Origin: UBA6770 sp965660875
GTDB taxonomy: Bacteria; Bacteroidota; Bacteroidia; Flavobacteriales_G; Salibacteraceae
Assembly: GCA_965660875.1 (NCBI GenBank)
Contig: CBFIBQ010000003.1
Span: forward strand, 124,001-188,000
Direction: 5' to 3'
DNA: 64,000 nt
Shown: in pieces, positions 45,182 through 53,276 of the stretch
How the letters are laid out: each line of letters opens with the position of its first letter
Numbering within the stretch: the first letter of the stretch is position 1
Position numbers and translations under genes: made by a program
Notes under the pieces: model-generated
The model's input: only the letters and a program-made list of their open reading frames with translations
The model's database searches: none
What the model was told of the DNA's origin: nothing

Positions 45182-45943
45182 TTGGGTCTAAGGTTAATAC
45201 TTGCAATACTATTTTACACCTTAGGTACTAATCAGTTGTATTGTCAGGAAAAGTCTTTTCAACTAGATCTAAACTCATACTACGTAACAACCAGTACTCA
45301 AATTGAACGAGCCGGAAGAAGTCAAGTATCTGCTCGAAATATTAATTTAACCCCTGTATTAACCTATTTTCAAAGAATAGATAGTGTGGGGGTTTATTTT
45401 TCACTCGGACATGGGTTTGAACATAGTAGAAGCTTAGGCGCAAATGACTACAATTTCCCTCAAAACATGCTAACGGAACAACTGGTCAACAGTAGGGAAA
45501 GATATTTTTGGGTGTTTCGCACTGGAGTTTATCAAGACTTTATTTACCAGAAATTGTACATTAAATTCCCAATAGGAATTCACACCGAATATACCCATCG
45601 CGGAAAGTCAATATTGGAAGGGACTCAAAGTCAGCCAAATACAGGTTTTACAAACTATCAGAAAATAGAGTTGGATTTTAGCAACTCATTATTTATTGGG
45701 TTCTCAGCCACACCTCAAGTTAGTTATGCAGTTTTACAAAATTGTAATATTGGTCTTCACTTAAATATAATAGGTGGAGTTCAAACCAACTTAAGACCGC
45801 ATAAAAATATTCGAATACAATCAACCAATAACTCTAACTCAGCCGTAAATAGTGAGCAGGTAACACATTATAGTGGCAAGTGGTATTGGAATGCCCGAGT
45901 GTCACCTGGGATAAATCTTGTGTACTTAATTCAAACAAAATGA
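45182..45943 (+). CDS. Predicted outer-membrane beta-barrel protein, first of two
   Basis: 253 residues from a TTG start at 45182, 12 bases after the lamin-tail gene; this start gives a good signal peptide (GLRLILAILFYTLGTNQLYC, cleaved near Gln22). The mature part alternates hydrophobic and polar residues in short strands, e.g. SVGVYFSLGHGFEHSRSLGA, and ends VSPGINLVYLIQTK. This suggests a small outer-membrane barrel, but no named family is recognised. It overlaps the next gene by four bases (ATGA). Confidence 0.65.
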   Translation: MGLRLILAILFYTLGTNQLYCQEKSFQLDLNSYYVTTSTQIERAGRSQVSARNINLTPVLTYFQRIDSVGVYFSLGHGFEHSRSLGANDYNFPQNMLTEQLVNSRERYFWVFRTGVYQDFIYQKLYIKFPIGIHTEYTHRGKSILEGTQSQPNTGFTNYQKIELDFSNSLFIGFSATPQVSYAVLQNCNIGLHLNIIGGVQTNLRPHKNIRIQSTNNSNSAVNSEQVTHYSGKWYWNARVSPGINLVYLIQTK

Positions 45944-46695
45944 AATTTATTTACATACTCTGCTCTACTTTAGTACTTAGCTTTTCCTGTTACTCACAAC
46001 GCCTACAATTGCACGCTGAAAACATTAGAATTGACCGCGGTAAAACAACTAATGAAGGCAACCAAAATCTTGATATCCAAGTCAACAGCATTTTTGAGAT
46101 TACACCTAAATTTAGCTTCTTTCAACTACCAAAAGATAGACAACTCGGTTGGTTTGCAAGTGTGGGTCATTCTTTAGGCTCTTATTCAACTGACCGAATT
46201 AGGGTTAATAAAATATCTAGCGATTCAACAACACTTCAATTACAACGAAAAAGTCAAACAGCTTATACAGAATTTGGGGTTTTCAAAGAGTGGGGTTTCA
46301 ATAATGTTAGTTTTCTCAGCAATTTAGGATTGGCTTTAAACTTCACATACTCGGATATTGGTAAACGCGTCAATCGAAATCCGCAAACCTCAGTAAACAC
46401 ATTAAATGAGACTGTTATTGAAGAGTACCATCCGCAGATTATATATTTCGGAATACAATCTTACAACATGATTTATTACTACCCGATGGCGTACTTAGCT
46501 ATAGGGATAGGCTTTCGTACAAGTTTAATGATGAATTCAAAAATTGGTAGTCTAAAAGAAACCACTACAATCACCGAGAGTAATTCTTTGATAACTAAAC
46601 TTGATTCAGAAACAAAATATAAAGGAGATTTTTCTAGCAATCTTACTATGCAACCTATACTTTCGGTAAGCTATAAGTTTCTGAATAAAAAGTAG
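45940..46695 (+). CDS. Predicted outer-membrane beta-barrel protein, second of two
   Basis: 251 residues starting at the ATG that overlaps the preceding stop (ATGA); a longer reading from 45880 would add 20 residues from the other gene's frame and hide the signal peptide (MKFIYILCSTLVLSFSCYSQ). Length, SVGHSLGSYSTDRIRV and the strand-like ending MQPILSVSYKFLNKK resemble the preceding protein, so the two look like diverged duplicates. Cys17 lies inside the signal region and does not form a clean lipobox. Confidence 0.65.
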   Translation: MKFIYILCSTLVLSFSCYSQRLQLHAENIRIDRGKTTNEGNQNLDIQVNSIFEITPKFSFFQLPKDRQLGWFASVGHSLGSYSTDRIRVNKISSDSTTLQLQRKSQTAYTEFGVFKEWGFNNVSFLSNLGLALNFTYSDIGKRVNRNPQTSVNTLNETVIEEYHPQIIYFGIQSYNMIYYYPMAYLAIGIGFRTSLMMNSKIGSLKETTTITESNSLITKLDSETKYKGDFSSNLTMQPILSVSYKFLNKK

Positions 46696-46707
46696 AGCTT
46701 TAATTTT

Positions 46708-47118
46708 TTAATTTACCTTATTCCGATTCTCAAAATCCTTAATTGCATTGGGGTCATAACTCACAAAAAAATTGATGTAAATTGCTCTACAGAGCTTAAA
46801 TATCAAGGGGGATAAAACTACCAGCGACCCTATTGCGGTAACCAAATATTCATTTACATGAAAATTAGGGTATAAAACCAACATAGCGACAAAAACGGTA
46901 ATTAACCACGCAACCGAAAATGCATAGGAAACATACATAGCGCCGTAGTAAAAAGCTGGCTCTAACTCAAAAGGCTGGCCACACTTGGGGCAGTTTTTTG
47001 GCATCTCAAAGAACTTGTCATATTTATACGGATTCTTATTCTTGAACAGCGGCGTTTCATGACATTTAGGGCATTTCATTAGAAAAATGCTATACAGTTT
47101 GCTACCTTTCTTAAACAT
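46708..47118 (-). CDS. DUF983 family membrane protein
   Basis: I start at 47118 (MFKKGSKLYSIFLMKCPKCH, 136 residues) because a -7 element lies directly upstream; the frame stays open to 47160. Two CPxC pairs (MKCPKCHETPLF and NCPKCGQPFELEP) form a zinc ribbon, followed by two membrane helices (YVSYAFSVAWLITVFVAMLV and VTAIGSLVVLSPLIFKLCRA). DUF983 proteins are small inner-membrane proteins of unknown role. It follows aroB on the same strand. Confidence 0.82.
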   Translation of the reverse strand: MFKKGSKLYSIFLMKCPKCHETPLFKNKNPYKYDKFFEMPKNCPKCGQPFELEPAFYYGAMYVSYAFSVAWLITVFVAMLVLYPNFHVNEYLVTAIGSLVVLSPLIFKLCRAIYINFFVSYDPNAIKDFENRNKVN

Positions 47119-47122
47119 GGTG

Positions 47123-47130
47123 CAAAAGTA
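47123..47130 (-). promoter_or_regulatory. -7 element of the DUF983 gene
   Basis: The minus strand reads TACTTTTG, an exact TAnnTTTG match, followed by CACC and the ATG at 47118. The four-base spacing puts the transcription start at the start codon. It supports the shorter DUF983 start. Confidence 0.55.
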
Positions 47131-47162
47131 ATATGCTTTTTGGAGGATTGAAGTAACCAAGG

Positions 47163-48227
47163 TTACTTTACAAATGCATCTATCACCTGCACAATTTCAG
47201 CTTCACTGGGCTGAACATCAATATGGTAATTACCTATTGGGCCTATCAAACTGAATGAGACCAAACCATTTTTATTTTTTTTATCCATGGTTAAATACTT
47301 AAGTAAGCTGGCCTTTGTAAGAGCATTAAAGTGCTCTAAAAGATTAAATACTTTATGTAATAGTTTGTCCAACAGAAGGTAATCGTTTTGCTTCAATAGT
47401 CCAAGTTCTGCCGATAGCTTAGACTCCATTATCATACCCATAGCTACCGCAACACCATGAGGGATGGGATTGCCTGCAGTTAACAAGCTACTTTCAATGG
47501 CATGACCAAAGGTGTGTCCAAAATTCAATGCCTTGCGTATTCCCTTCTCAAAAACATCCTCACTAACAAAATATGCCTTGACTTGTAAAGATTCTAGTAT
47601 TTCTTTTTCGGTAATACTCGATTCCAATCGAGGTATTCTGTCTAAAGCATTTTTATCCGATATTAATAAGTGCTTAACCATTTCTCCTAACCCCGACATA
47701 TGCTCACTTTCTTCAAGTGTCTCTAAAAATACCGTTGAAACAAAAATTGCCTTAGGCTGAGTAATGGTTCCTAGCTGATTTTTTCCCGATTTAAGGTTTA
47801 TTCCTGTCTTTCCTCCTAGACTAGCATCAACCATTGCTAATAGAGTTGTTGGTACATGTATAAAATCTATGCCGCGTTTAAACGTACTTCCAATAAAACC
47901 ACCAAGGTCTGTTACCACACCACCACCTAAATTTATGAGTAATGTATGCTTGTCGTATTCTAGCTCTAGCATCGTTTGCACCAATTGTTGGTATACTTCT
48001 ATGCTTTTTGACCCTTCTCCAGGATCCACCTCAAGAACTTCAGCATCTTTTAGCTGAACAAGTTCTAACCAGTCTATTTTAGTCAAGCAGAACTCAAGCG
48101 TATTAGAATCACAAAGAATAATCTTTGGGCGCCCTGAGTAATGCGCTTCTAAATAGTTATCTAGTTCAAGCAGAACATCTTCGTCGCCTATTTTTGCAAG
48201 ATGTGAAGGGTAGGTTAGTTCAATCAC
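47163..48227 (-). CDS. aroB: 3-dehydroquinate synthase
   Basis: A 354-residue NAD- and zinc-dependent enzyme converting DAHP to 3-dehydroquinate in the shikimate pathway. Typical text includes LINLGGGVVTDLGGFIGSTF, KRGIDFIHVPTTLLAMVDAS and LGGKTGINLKSGKNQLGTI; zinc ligands lie in SGLGEMVKH, LNFGHTFGHAIE and IPHGVAVAMGM. It overlaps the upstream small gene by eight bases. Confidence 0.96.
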   Translation of the reverse strand: MIELTYPSHLAKIGDEDVLLELDNYLEAHYSGRPKIILCDSNTLEFCLTKIDWLELVQLKDAEVLEVDPGEGSKSIEVYQQLVQTMLELEYDKHTLLINLGGGVVTDLGGFIGSTFKRGIDFIHVPTTLLAMVDASLGGKTGINLKSGKNQLGTITQPKAIFVSTVFLETLEESEHMSGLGEMVKHLLISDKNALDRIPRLESSITEKEILESLQVKAYFVSEDVFEKGIRKALNFGHTFGHAIESSLLTAGNPIPHGVAVAMGMIMESKLSAELGLLKQNDYLLLDKLLHKVFNLLEHFNALTKASLLKYLTMDKKNKNGLVSFSLIGPIGNYHIDVQPSEAEIVQVIDAFVK

Positions 48228-48633
48228 AGCCGCAATTTGAATCTACATACTTTGCCGCCTTGCTGGTTTCTATGTACTGAATAAAAACACTATCCTTAAT
48301 TAAGCCAAACCCCATAGTAAGCAGTTCACCGTTCTCCAGTTCAGTCTCTATGATATACTGTTTTTCAGTTCCTTTGGTTTTACTTTGACTAAAGTCTACA
48401 TCACCTGATTCAAGCAATACATCCACATCTGAGTTAAAAATATTTGCGCAATCCGTCCAACAATTCAAATAAGCATGATGTTTATCCAAACCTGTTCTTA
48501 TTTTTTTTAGCACTCTGCCCTCTGGCAACCACGACCCATAAAACTCTCTATCTGTATCTTTTATCAAAATTTGATACACTAGAACACTTCCTAGCAAAAG
48601 CCCAATCGAGAAAATAAAAAACCTTCGTGCCAT
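48220..48633 (-). CDS. Small membrane-anchored protein, possibly DUF4258
   Basis: 137 residues with one N-terminal helix (RFFIFSIGLLLGSVLVYQIL). The exposed part has WLPEGRVLKKIRTGLDKHHA, a pair of Cys in YLNCWTDCANIF and a final SNCGCD. The GRVLKKIR motif recalls small DUF4258-like proteins that I associate with the region between alanine dehydrogenase and aroB in related genomes; this is from memory. It overlaps aroB by eight bases and is three bases after the ald stop. Function unknown. Confidence 0.65.
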   Translation of the reverse strand: MARRFFIFSIGLLLGSVLVYQILIKDTDREFYGSWLPEGRVLKKIRTGLDKHHAYLNCWTDCANIFNSDVDVLLESGDVDFSQSKTKGTEKQYIIETELENGELLTMGFGLIKDSVFIQYIETSKAAKYVDSNCGCD

Positions 48634-48636
48634 TCT

Positions 48637-49857
48637 TTAGAACATTCCTAAGAGTAAGTTTAAATCTTTATGTGGCATATCAAATGCTTCACCTAAGTGC
48701 TGGCTAGTGAGGGTACCTTTGTATAGGTAAACTCCGTTACGCACTCCCTTAAAGTTTCTCAAAACCTTTGAAAGGCTTCCTTGTTCACCAAAGTTTATAA
48801 GAATTGGGGAGAAGATATTGCTTAAGGTTTTACTCGCCGTTCTAGAAACTCTACTGGGTATATTCGGAACCCCGTAGTGGATAATATCGTGTTTAATAGA
48901 AATGGGATGCTCCAAAGTTGTTACTTCAGAAGTTTCAATACAGCCGCCTTGGTCAATACTTACATCAACAATTACAGAACCTTGCTTCATTTCCATGACC
49001 ATTTCTTCTGTCACCAAGCAAGGCGACCGGCCCGTTTCTGAGCGAACTGCACCAATTACAACATCGCAAGTTTTTAAAGCATTTGCAATGGATTGTGGAT
49101 GCATGGTACAGGTATTGAGTCGTGCACCAATATCATTCTGTAAACGCCTTAGTTTGTACATGGATTGGTCAAATATCTGAACAGAGGCTCCTAAGCCTAA
49201 TGCGGCTCGAGTTGCGTATTCTCCAACAGTTCCGGCACCAATTATAACCACCTCGGTAGGCGGTATACCAGTAATACCTCCAAACATAGCTCTTCTGCTG
49301 TTTTTTCCACCCGATAATAGTTCGGCAGCAATTAGTATGGAAGTATTTCCAGCAATTTCTCCCATTGAACGTACTATTGGAAATACACCGTCATCGCCTT
49401 GAATAAAATCCCATGCGATGGCAGTCACTTGCTTTTTCATTAGTGCATCAAGGCGTGCTTTTGGAAGTGTAGAGAGCTGTAACGCAGAAATTAACGTTTG
49501 ACCCTGCTGCATCATACTCACCTCAGCCATCGATGGAGGCGCTACTTTCATCAGAATATTGGCGTTATACACTTCTTTTTTATCGCTTGTAATCTCGCCA
49601 CCTGCCGTAATGTATTGATTATCGTCGAAGTTTGACCCAAGGCCCGCTCCGGATTCCACTACTACTCTATGACCCCTTGACACTAACAATGCCACCGCAT
49701 CGGGCGTAAGCGCAACCCTTCTTTCTTGAAAAGAAGATTCAACAGGTACACCGAAATATATTTTTTCAGAACCTGTTTCTATCGCCTGAAGCTGCTCTTT
49801 CGGGGTGTGAGCAGCAGAAGCAGAAAGTCGTTTTAATTCTTCTGATGAAAGATTCAT
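48637..49857 (-). CDS. ald: Alanine dehydrogenase
   Basis: A 406-residue NAD-dependent enzyme interconverting alanine and pyruvate with ammonia. YFGVPVESSFQERRVALTPD holds the substrate Arg region, VVVESGAGLGSNFDD follows, and the Rossmann motif is VVIIGAGTVGEYATRAALGL. VIVDVSIDQGGCIETSEVTT and HYGVPNIPSRVSRTASKTLS are typical. The related PntA subunit of transhydrogenase shares the fold, but no pntB lies nearby. The N-terminal 30 residues are longer than in Bacillus enzymes. Confidence 0.9.
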   Translation of the reverse strand: MNLSSEELKRLSASAAHTPKEQLQAIETGSEKIYFGVPVESSFQERRVALTPDAVALLVSRGHRVVVESGAGLGSNFDDNQYITAGGEITSDKKEVYNANILMKVAPPSMAEVSMMQQGQTLISALQLSTLPKARLDALMKKQVTAIAWDFIQGDDGVFPIVRSMGEIAGNTSILIAAELLSGGKNSRRAMFGGITGIPPTEVVIIGAGTVGEYATRAALGLGASVQIFDQSMYKLRRLQNDIGARLNTCTMHPQSIANALKTCDVVIGAVRSETGRSPCLVTEEMVMEMKQGSVIVDVSIDQGGCIETSEVTTLEHPISIKHDIIHYGVPNIPSRVSRTASKTLSNIFSPILINFGEQGSLSKVLRNFKGVRNGVYLYKGTLTSQHLGEAFDMPHKDLNLLLGMF

Positions 49858-49861
49858 TAAT

Positions 49862-49869
49862 CAAAGATA
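49862..49869 (-). promoter_or_regulatory. -7 element of ald
   Basis: The minus strand reads TATCTTTG, an exact TAnnTTTG match, followed by ATTA and the ATG at 49857. No -33 TTG is visible. As for uvrD, the spacing implies a transcript starting at the start codon. Confidence 0.5.
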
Positions 49870-49895
49870 AATATTCCCCGCGCGTTGACACTATC

Positions 49896-50312
49896 TTACG
49901 CTTCTTGTACTGAAATAATTCGCTGGTTATTTTCGGCTTTTAAACGAACCACAAGAGTTTCCTCGGGTAAAAGGCCACTCACTTTGTCTGGCCACTCAAT
50001 AAAACAGTAGTTTCCGGACTCCAAATACTCCTCAAAGCCAAAGTCCAGCGCCTCTTCCTGGGTTTCAAGTCGATAAGCATCAAAATGGTAAAGAACTAGA
50101 CCATCGTCCGTTACATATTCGTTTACAATGGAATACGTAGGGCTGCTCAACTTAGACGACACATTAAGTTCCTTACAAATAGCATGAATAAAAGTAGTTT
50201 TACCAGCACCCATGTCACCAACAAAAGCAAAAATTCGCTGCTCTGCAAAATGCCGAATAAAAGCTTTGGCTACTTTAGGGAGGGCTTCTAGTGTTGAAAT
50301 TTCAAATTTCAT
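49896..50312 (-). CDS. tsaE: tRNA threonylcarbamoyladenosine biosynthesis ATPase TsaE
   Basis: A 138-residue P-loop protein of the TsaBDE complex that makes the t6A modification on tRNAs reading ANN codons. Walker A is GDMGAGKTTFIHAIC, followed by SSPTYSIVNEYVTDDGLVLY and HFDAYRLETQEEALDFGFEE, the family hallmarks, and CFIEWPDKV. It follows porX after about ten bases, in the same operon. Confidence 0.95.
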   Translation of the reverse strand: MKFEISTLEALPKVAKAFIRHFAEQRIFAFVGDMGAGKTTFIHAICKELNVSSKLSSPTYSIVNEYVTDDGLVLYHFDAYRLETQEEALDFGFEEYLESGNYCFIEWPDKVSGLLPEETLVVRLKAENNQRIISVQEA

Positions 50313-50322
50313 AAAACTCTAA

Positions 50323-51873
50323 TCACTTTGGGGACAGTGAAATGAATGGAATAAGTATTTCTTCCATAGAAATACCTCCATGTTGAAAGGTATTCTTATA
50401 ATGCTGTGCAAAATGGTTGTAATTATTCGGGTAAACAAAAAAGTCATCCGATTTAGCAAAAATATATTGTGAAGAAATGTGGTTGGAAGGCAAATGTGCT
50501 TCCTTCGGGTCGCCTAGCTCAAAAACCTCTTTTTGATTGTAACCAAGCCTACTTCCTCTTTTGTACCGCAGGTTAGTATTCGTGTTTTTATCACCAATTA
50601 CTTTCACAGCATTTTTTACGCGCACACTTCCATGGTCTGATGTAAACTGAACGGGGATTTTCTTTTCGCTTAAAAACTTTAGTATTTCAAGCAGAGGTGA
50701 GTGATCGAACCAGGAGGAAGTAACCGAACGATAGGCAGATTCATCATCAGCCAATTCTTTTATAACCTCCATGTCTGTTTTTGAGTGCGTGAGCATATCA
50801 ACAAAATTGAAGCTCAATACCAATAAATCGTTATGCAGATACTGATTGATTTTTTCGCTAAGCTTCCTCCCCTCTTCAATACCCATTACCTTTACTACCT
50901 CAGACTTTATTTCTTTTCCGTGTAGTTTTAGCAAGGCATCTAACAGTTGATTTTCACTCACGTTTTGACCTTCTTCTGTATCCCACTGCTTGCCAAATCG
51001 AGATTCAATTTCATTTGGTAAAAGTCCAGCAAAAAGAGCATTTCTTGAAAATGAAGTTGCCGTGGGAATAATACTGTAATACATATCTTCATTATCCACT
51101 CTGTAATATTCAGATATCGTGCTTCGTATTGCCCTCCATTGATCGAAGCGGAAATTATCTAGGCAGATTACAACCTTAGGTATTCCACCCTCCTCATTAA
51201 TACCGGGAAATATGCGTTTGGCGAACAATGTATGCGACATGACAGGAGTGTCATTCACCCTGCCATTTATCCAATCCAGATAGTTATCCTCATAAAAAGA
51301 GGCAAATACATTATTGGATTCAGACTTCTGCATACTAATAATCTCATCCATACCCTGATCCTCTGAAGCATCCAATTCAATCTCCCAGTGCACCAACTTT
51401 TTATAGAATTCCTTCCACTCTTCAGCATCCATTCTATCGTTTAGTCGCATACTAATTTGACGAAATTCTTGCTGGTAATTGTGCGTTGTTTTAGCTGATA
51501 CCAAGCGTTTTTTGTCCAGGTTTTTCTTTACCGAAAGTAAAATCTGTTTTGGGTTAACTGGCTTAATAAGGTAATCAGAGATTTTTGCTCCAATTGCGTC
51601 TTCCATGATATACTCCTCCTCACTTTTGGTTATCATGATAACAGGAAGCGCATCATCAATTTCTTTAATTTTCTCTAAAGTTTCTAACCCAGAAAGACCG
51701 GGCATATTTTCGTCCAAGAACACAATATCCATTTTCTCATACCCCAAGTATTCAATAGCTTCATCTCCGTTATTGGTTGTAAACACTTTATATCCTTTTT
51801 CTTCAAGAAAAAGAATGTGTGGTTTTAATAAATCAATCTCATCATCAGCCCATAAAATCTTTACTTCTTCCAT
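50323..51873 (-). CDS. porX: PorX, response regulator of type IX secretion with PglZ domain
   Basis: A 516-residue protein: receiver domain about 1-120 (phospho-acceptor Asp54 in VFLDENMPGL), a helical linker (about 125-200), and a C-terminal PglZ/alkaline phosphatase-like domain with SHTLFAKRIFPG, FRFDQWRAIR, SFNFVDMLTHSKTD and FTSDHGSVRVKNA. This architecture is PorX, which with the kinase PorY and sigma factor SigP controls type IX secretion genes in Porphyromonas. PorX has been reported to hydrolyse cyclic or linear oligonucleotides. The kinase is not in this window. Confidence 0.92.
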   Translation of the reverse strand: MEEVKILWADDEIDLLKPHILFLEEKGYKVFTTNNGDEAIEYLGYEKMDIVFLDENMPGLSGLETLEKIKEIDDALPVIMITKSEEEYIMEDAIGAKISDYLIKPVNPKQILLSVKKNLDKKRLVSAKTTHNYQQEFRQISMRLNDRMDAEEWKEFYKKLVHWEIELDASEDQGMDEIISMQKSESNNVFASFYEDNYLDWINGRVNDTPVMSHTLFAKRIFPGINEEGGIPKVVICLDNFRFDQWRAIRSTISEYYRVDNEDMYYSIIPTATSFSRNALFAGLLPNEIESRFGKQWDTEEGQNVSENQLLDALLKLHGKEIKSEVVKVMGIEEGRKLSEKINQYLHNDLLVLSFNFVDMLTHSKTDMEVIKELADDESAYRSVTSSWFDHSPLLEILKFLSEKKIPVQFTSDHGSVRVKNAVKVIGDKNTNTNLRYKRGSRLGYNQKEVFELGDPKEAHLPSNHISSQYIFAKSDDFFVYPNNYNHFAQHYKNTFQHGGISMEEILIPFISLSPK

Positions 51874-51878
51874 ATAAC

Positions 51879-51909
51879 TTGCTTAATCTTACTTTTGGTT
51901 TATAATTTG
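51879..51909 (+). promoter_or_regulatory. Promoter of the HD phosphohydrolase gene
   Basis: TTG (51879-51881), a 20-base spacer and ATAATTTG (51902-51909) fit the consensus with one mismatch at the first base of the -7 element. The GTG start is 13 bases downstream. Confidence 0.5.
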
Positions 51910-51922
51910 AATTCTTGTTCTT

Positions 51923-53152
51923 GTGTACAACAAAAAACGAAAAATATTTAACGACCCTGTCTACGGCTTTATTACAATTCCGTACGAAATAATTTTTGAC
52001 CTCATTGAGCATCCCTACTTTCAGAGGTTAAGGCGAATTTCGCAATTAGGATTAACAAATCTAGTATATAGTGGTGCCAATCACACAAGATTCCAACACG
52101 CAATTGGCGCAATGCACCTTATGGGTAAAGCTATTGATGTAATACGATCAAAAGGAGAGGAAATTACCGAAGAAGAAGCCCGGGGCGTTACCATTGCGAT
52201 ACTTCTGCATGATATTGGTCATGGGCCTTTTTCACATACACTAGAAAATAGTATTGTTGAGGGAGTCAGTCACGAACAACTTTCTGAGGTTTTTATGCAA
52301 AAACTCAACTCAGAATTTAATGGGGTATTGGATACAGCCATCCAAATATTTAAAAATGAACATCCAAAAAAATTCTTAAATCAACTCGTTTCTAGTCAAT
52401 TGGATATGGACCGGCTAGACTATTTGCGAAGGGATAGCTTTTTTACAGGAGTATCTGAAGGTATTATTGGCGTTGATAGAATCATAAAAATGCTGAGTGT
52501 TTCAAATGGTAATCTAGTAGTAGAAAATAAGGGAATCTACAGTATTGAGAAGTTCCTTGTAGCTAGAAGGCTTATGTACTGGCAAGTGTATTTGCACAAA
52601 ACTGTTTTGGCCGCAGAGAATATGCTCCTACAAATTTTGAAACGGGCGAAAACGTTAACGCATCAAGGAGTGTATTTAGATTGTTCTCCAGCTTTACACA
52701 AGTTTTTGTCCGAAGATGTAACCAAATCTCGAATACAAAATAGAGAGGAATACCTTCTGAGTTTCGCACAACTGGACGACTATGATATTCTTGGAGCTAT
52801 CAAGATATGGCAGAACCATAGTGACTTTATTATAAGCTACCTCTCTAAAGCCTTAGTCAACCGTAAATTACTCAAAGTAAAATTACAAGAAGATCAGTTC
52901 AATTCCTCAGATGTAAAAACCAAAGAAAAGGAGGTGCAACAGCAACTCCAGATTGCATCCAAAAATGTTAACTATTTAGTGTTTGAGGGAGCCATAGATA
53001 ACAGGGCGTACACTATAGGCAAAGGAGAAATACAAATGCTCTACAAAGATGGTCGAGTTGAAGATATTGCGCATGCTGCTGACCTGTTTAACATTGCGGC
53101 TATGTCAGAGCCCGTTACCAAATATTATTTTTGCTACCCCTCAGATAAATAG
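51923..53152 (+). CDS. HD domain phosphohydrolase (SAMHD1/dGTPase-like)
   Basis: 409 residues from a GTG start (VYNKKRKIFNDPVYGFITIP). The HD metal ligands are visible: GANHTRFQHAIGAMHLMGKA, then LLHDIGHGPFSHTLEN and later QLVSSQLDMDRLDYLRRDSF. The family acts on dNTPs or other nucleotides; the exact substrate is not readable. It is divergent from porX, a pairing I recall as conserved in Bacteroidota, and lies upstream of lpxD. Confidence 0.87.
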   Translation: MYNKKRKIFNDPVYGFITIPYEIIFDLIEHPYFQRLRRISQLGLTNLVYSGANHTRFQHAIGAMHLMGKAIDVIRSKGEEITEEEARGVTIAILLHDIGHGPFSHTLENSIVEGVSHEQLSEVFMQKLNSEFNGVLDTAIQIFKNEHPKKFLNQLVSSQLDMDRLDYLRRDSFFTGVSEGIIGVDRIIKMLSVSNGNLVVENKGIYSIEKFLVARRLMYWQVYLHKTVLAAENMLLQILKRAKTLTHQGVYLDCSPALHKFLSEDVTKSRIQNREEYLLSFAQLDDYDILGAIKIWQNHSDFIISYLSKALVNRKLLKVKLQEDQFNSSDVKTKEKEVQQQLQIASKNVNYLVFEGAIDNRAYTIGKGEIQMLYKDGRVEDIAHAADLFNIAAMSEPVTKYYFCYPSDK

Positions 53153-53176
53153 CCCATTCGGCGCTGTTGAAAAGTT

Positions 53177-53206
53177 CTAGAAGTCAAAAATTGACAACTA
53201 GTTTTT
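53177..53206 (+). terminator. Weak terminator after the HD gene
   Basis: CTAG-AA-GTCAA and TTGAC-AA-CTAG form a stem with a two-base internal mismatch around an AAA loop, followed by five T. It lies in the 124-base gap before lpxD. Confidence 0.5.
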
Positions 53207-53276
53207 GTTTTATTTTTGGTCTGCTGTAAAGTATTTGACAAATTCTCCAAAGAAAAATAAAACACGCGGATATTAA

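Noticed and set aside
45880..45939. N-terminal extension of the second barrel protein
   Set aside because: It lies in another frame of the preceding gene and would bury the signal peptide; the ATGA overlap gives a natural start.
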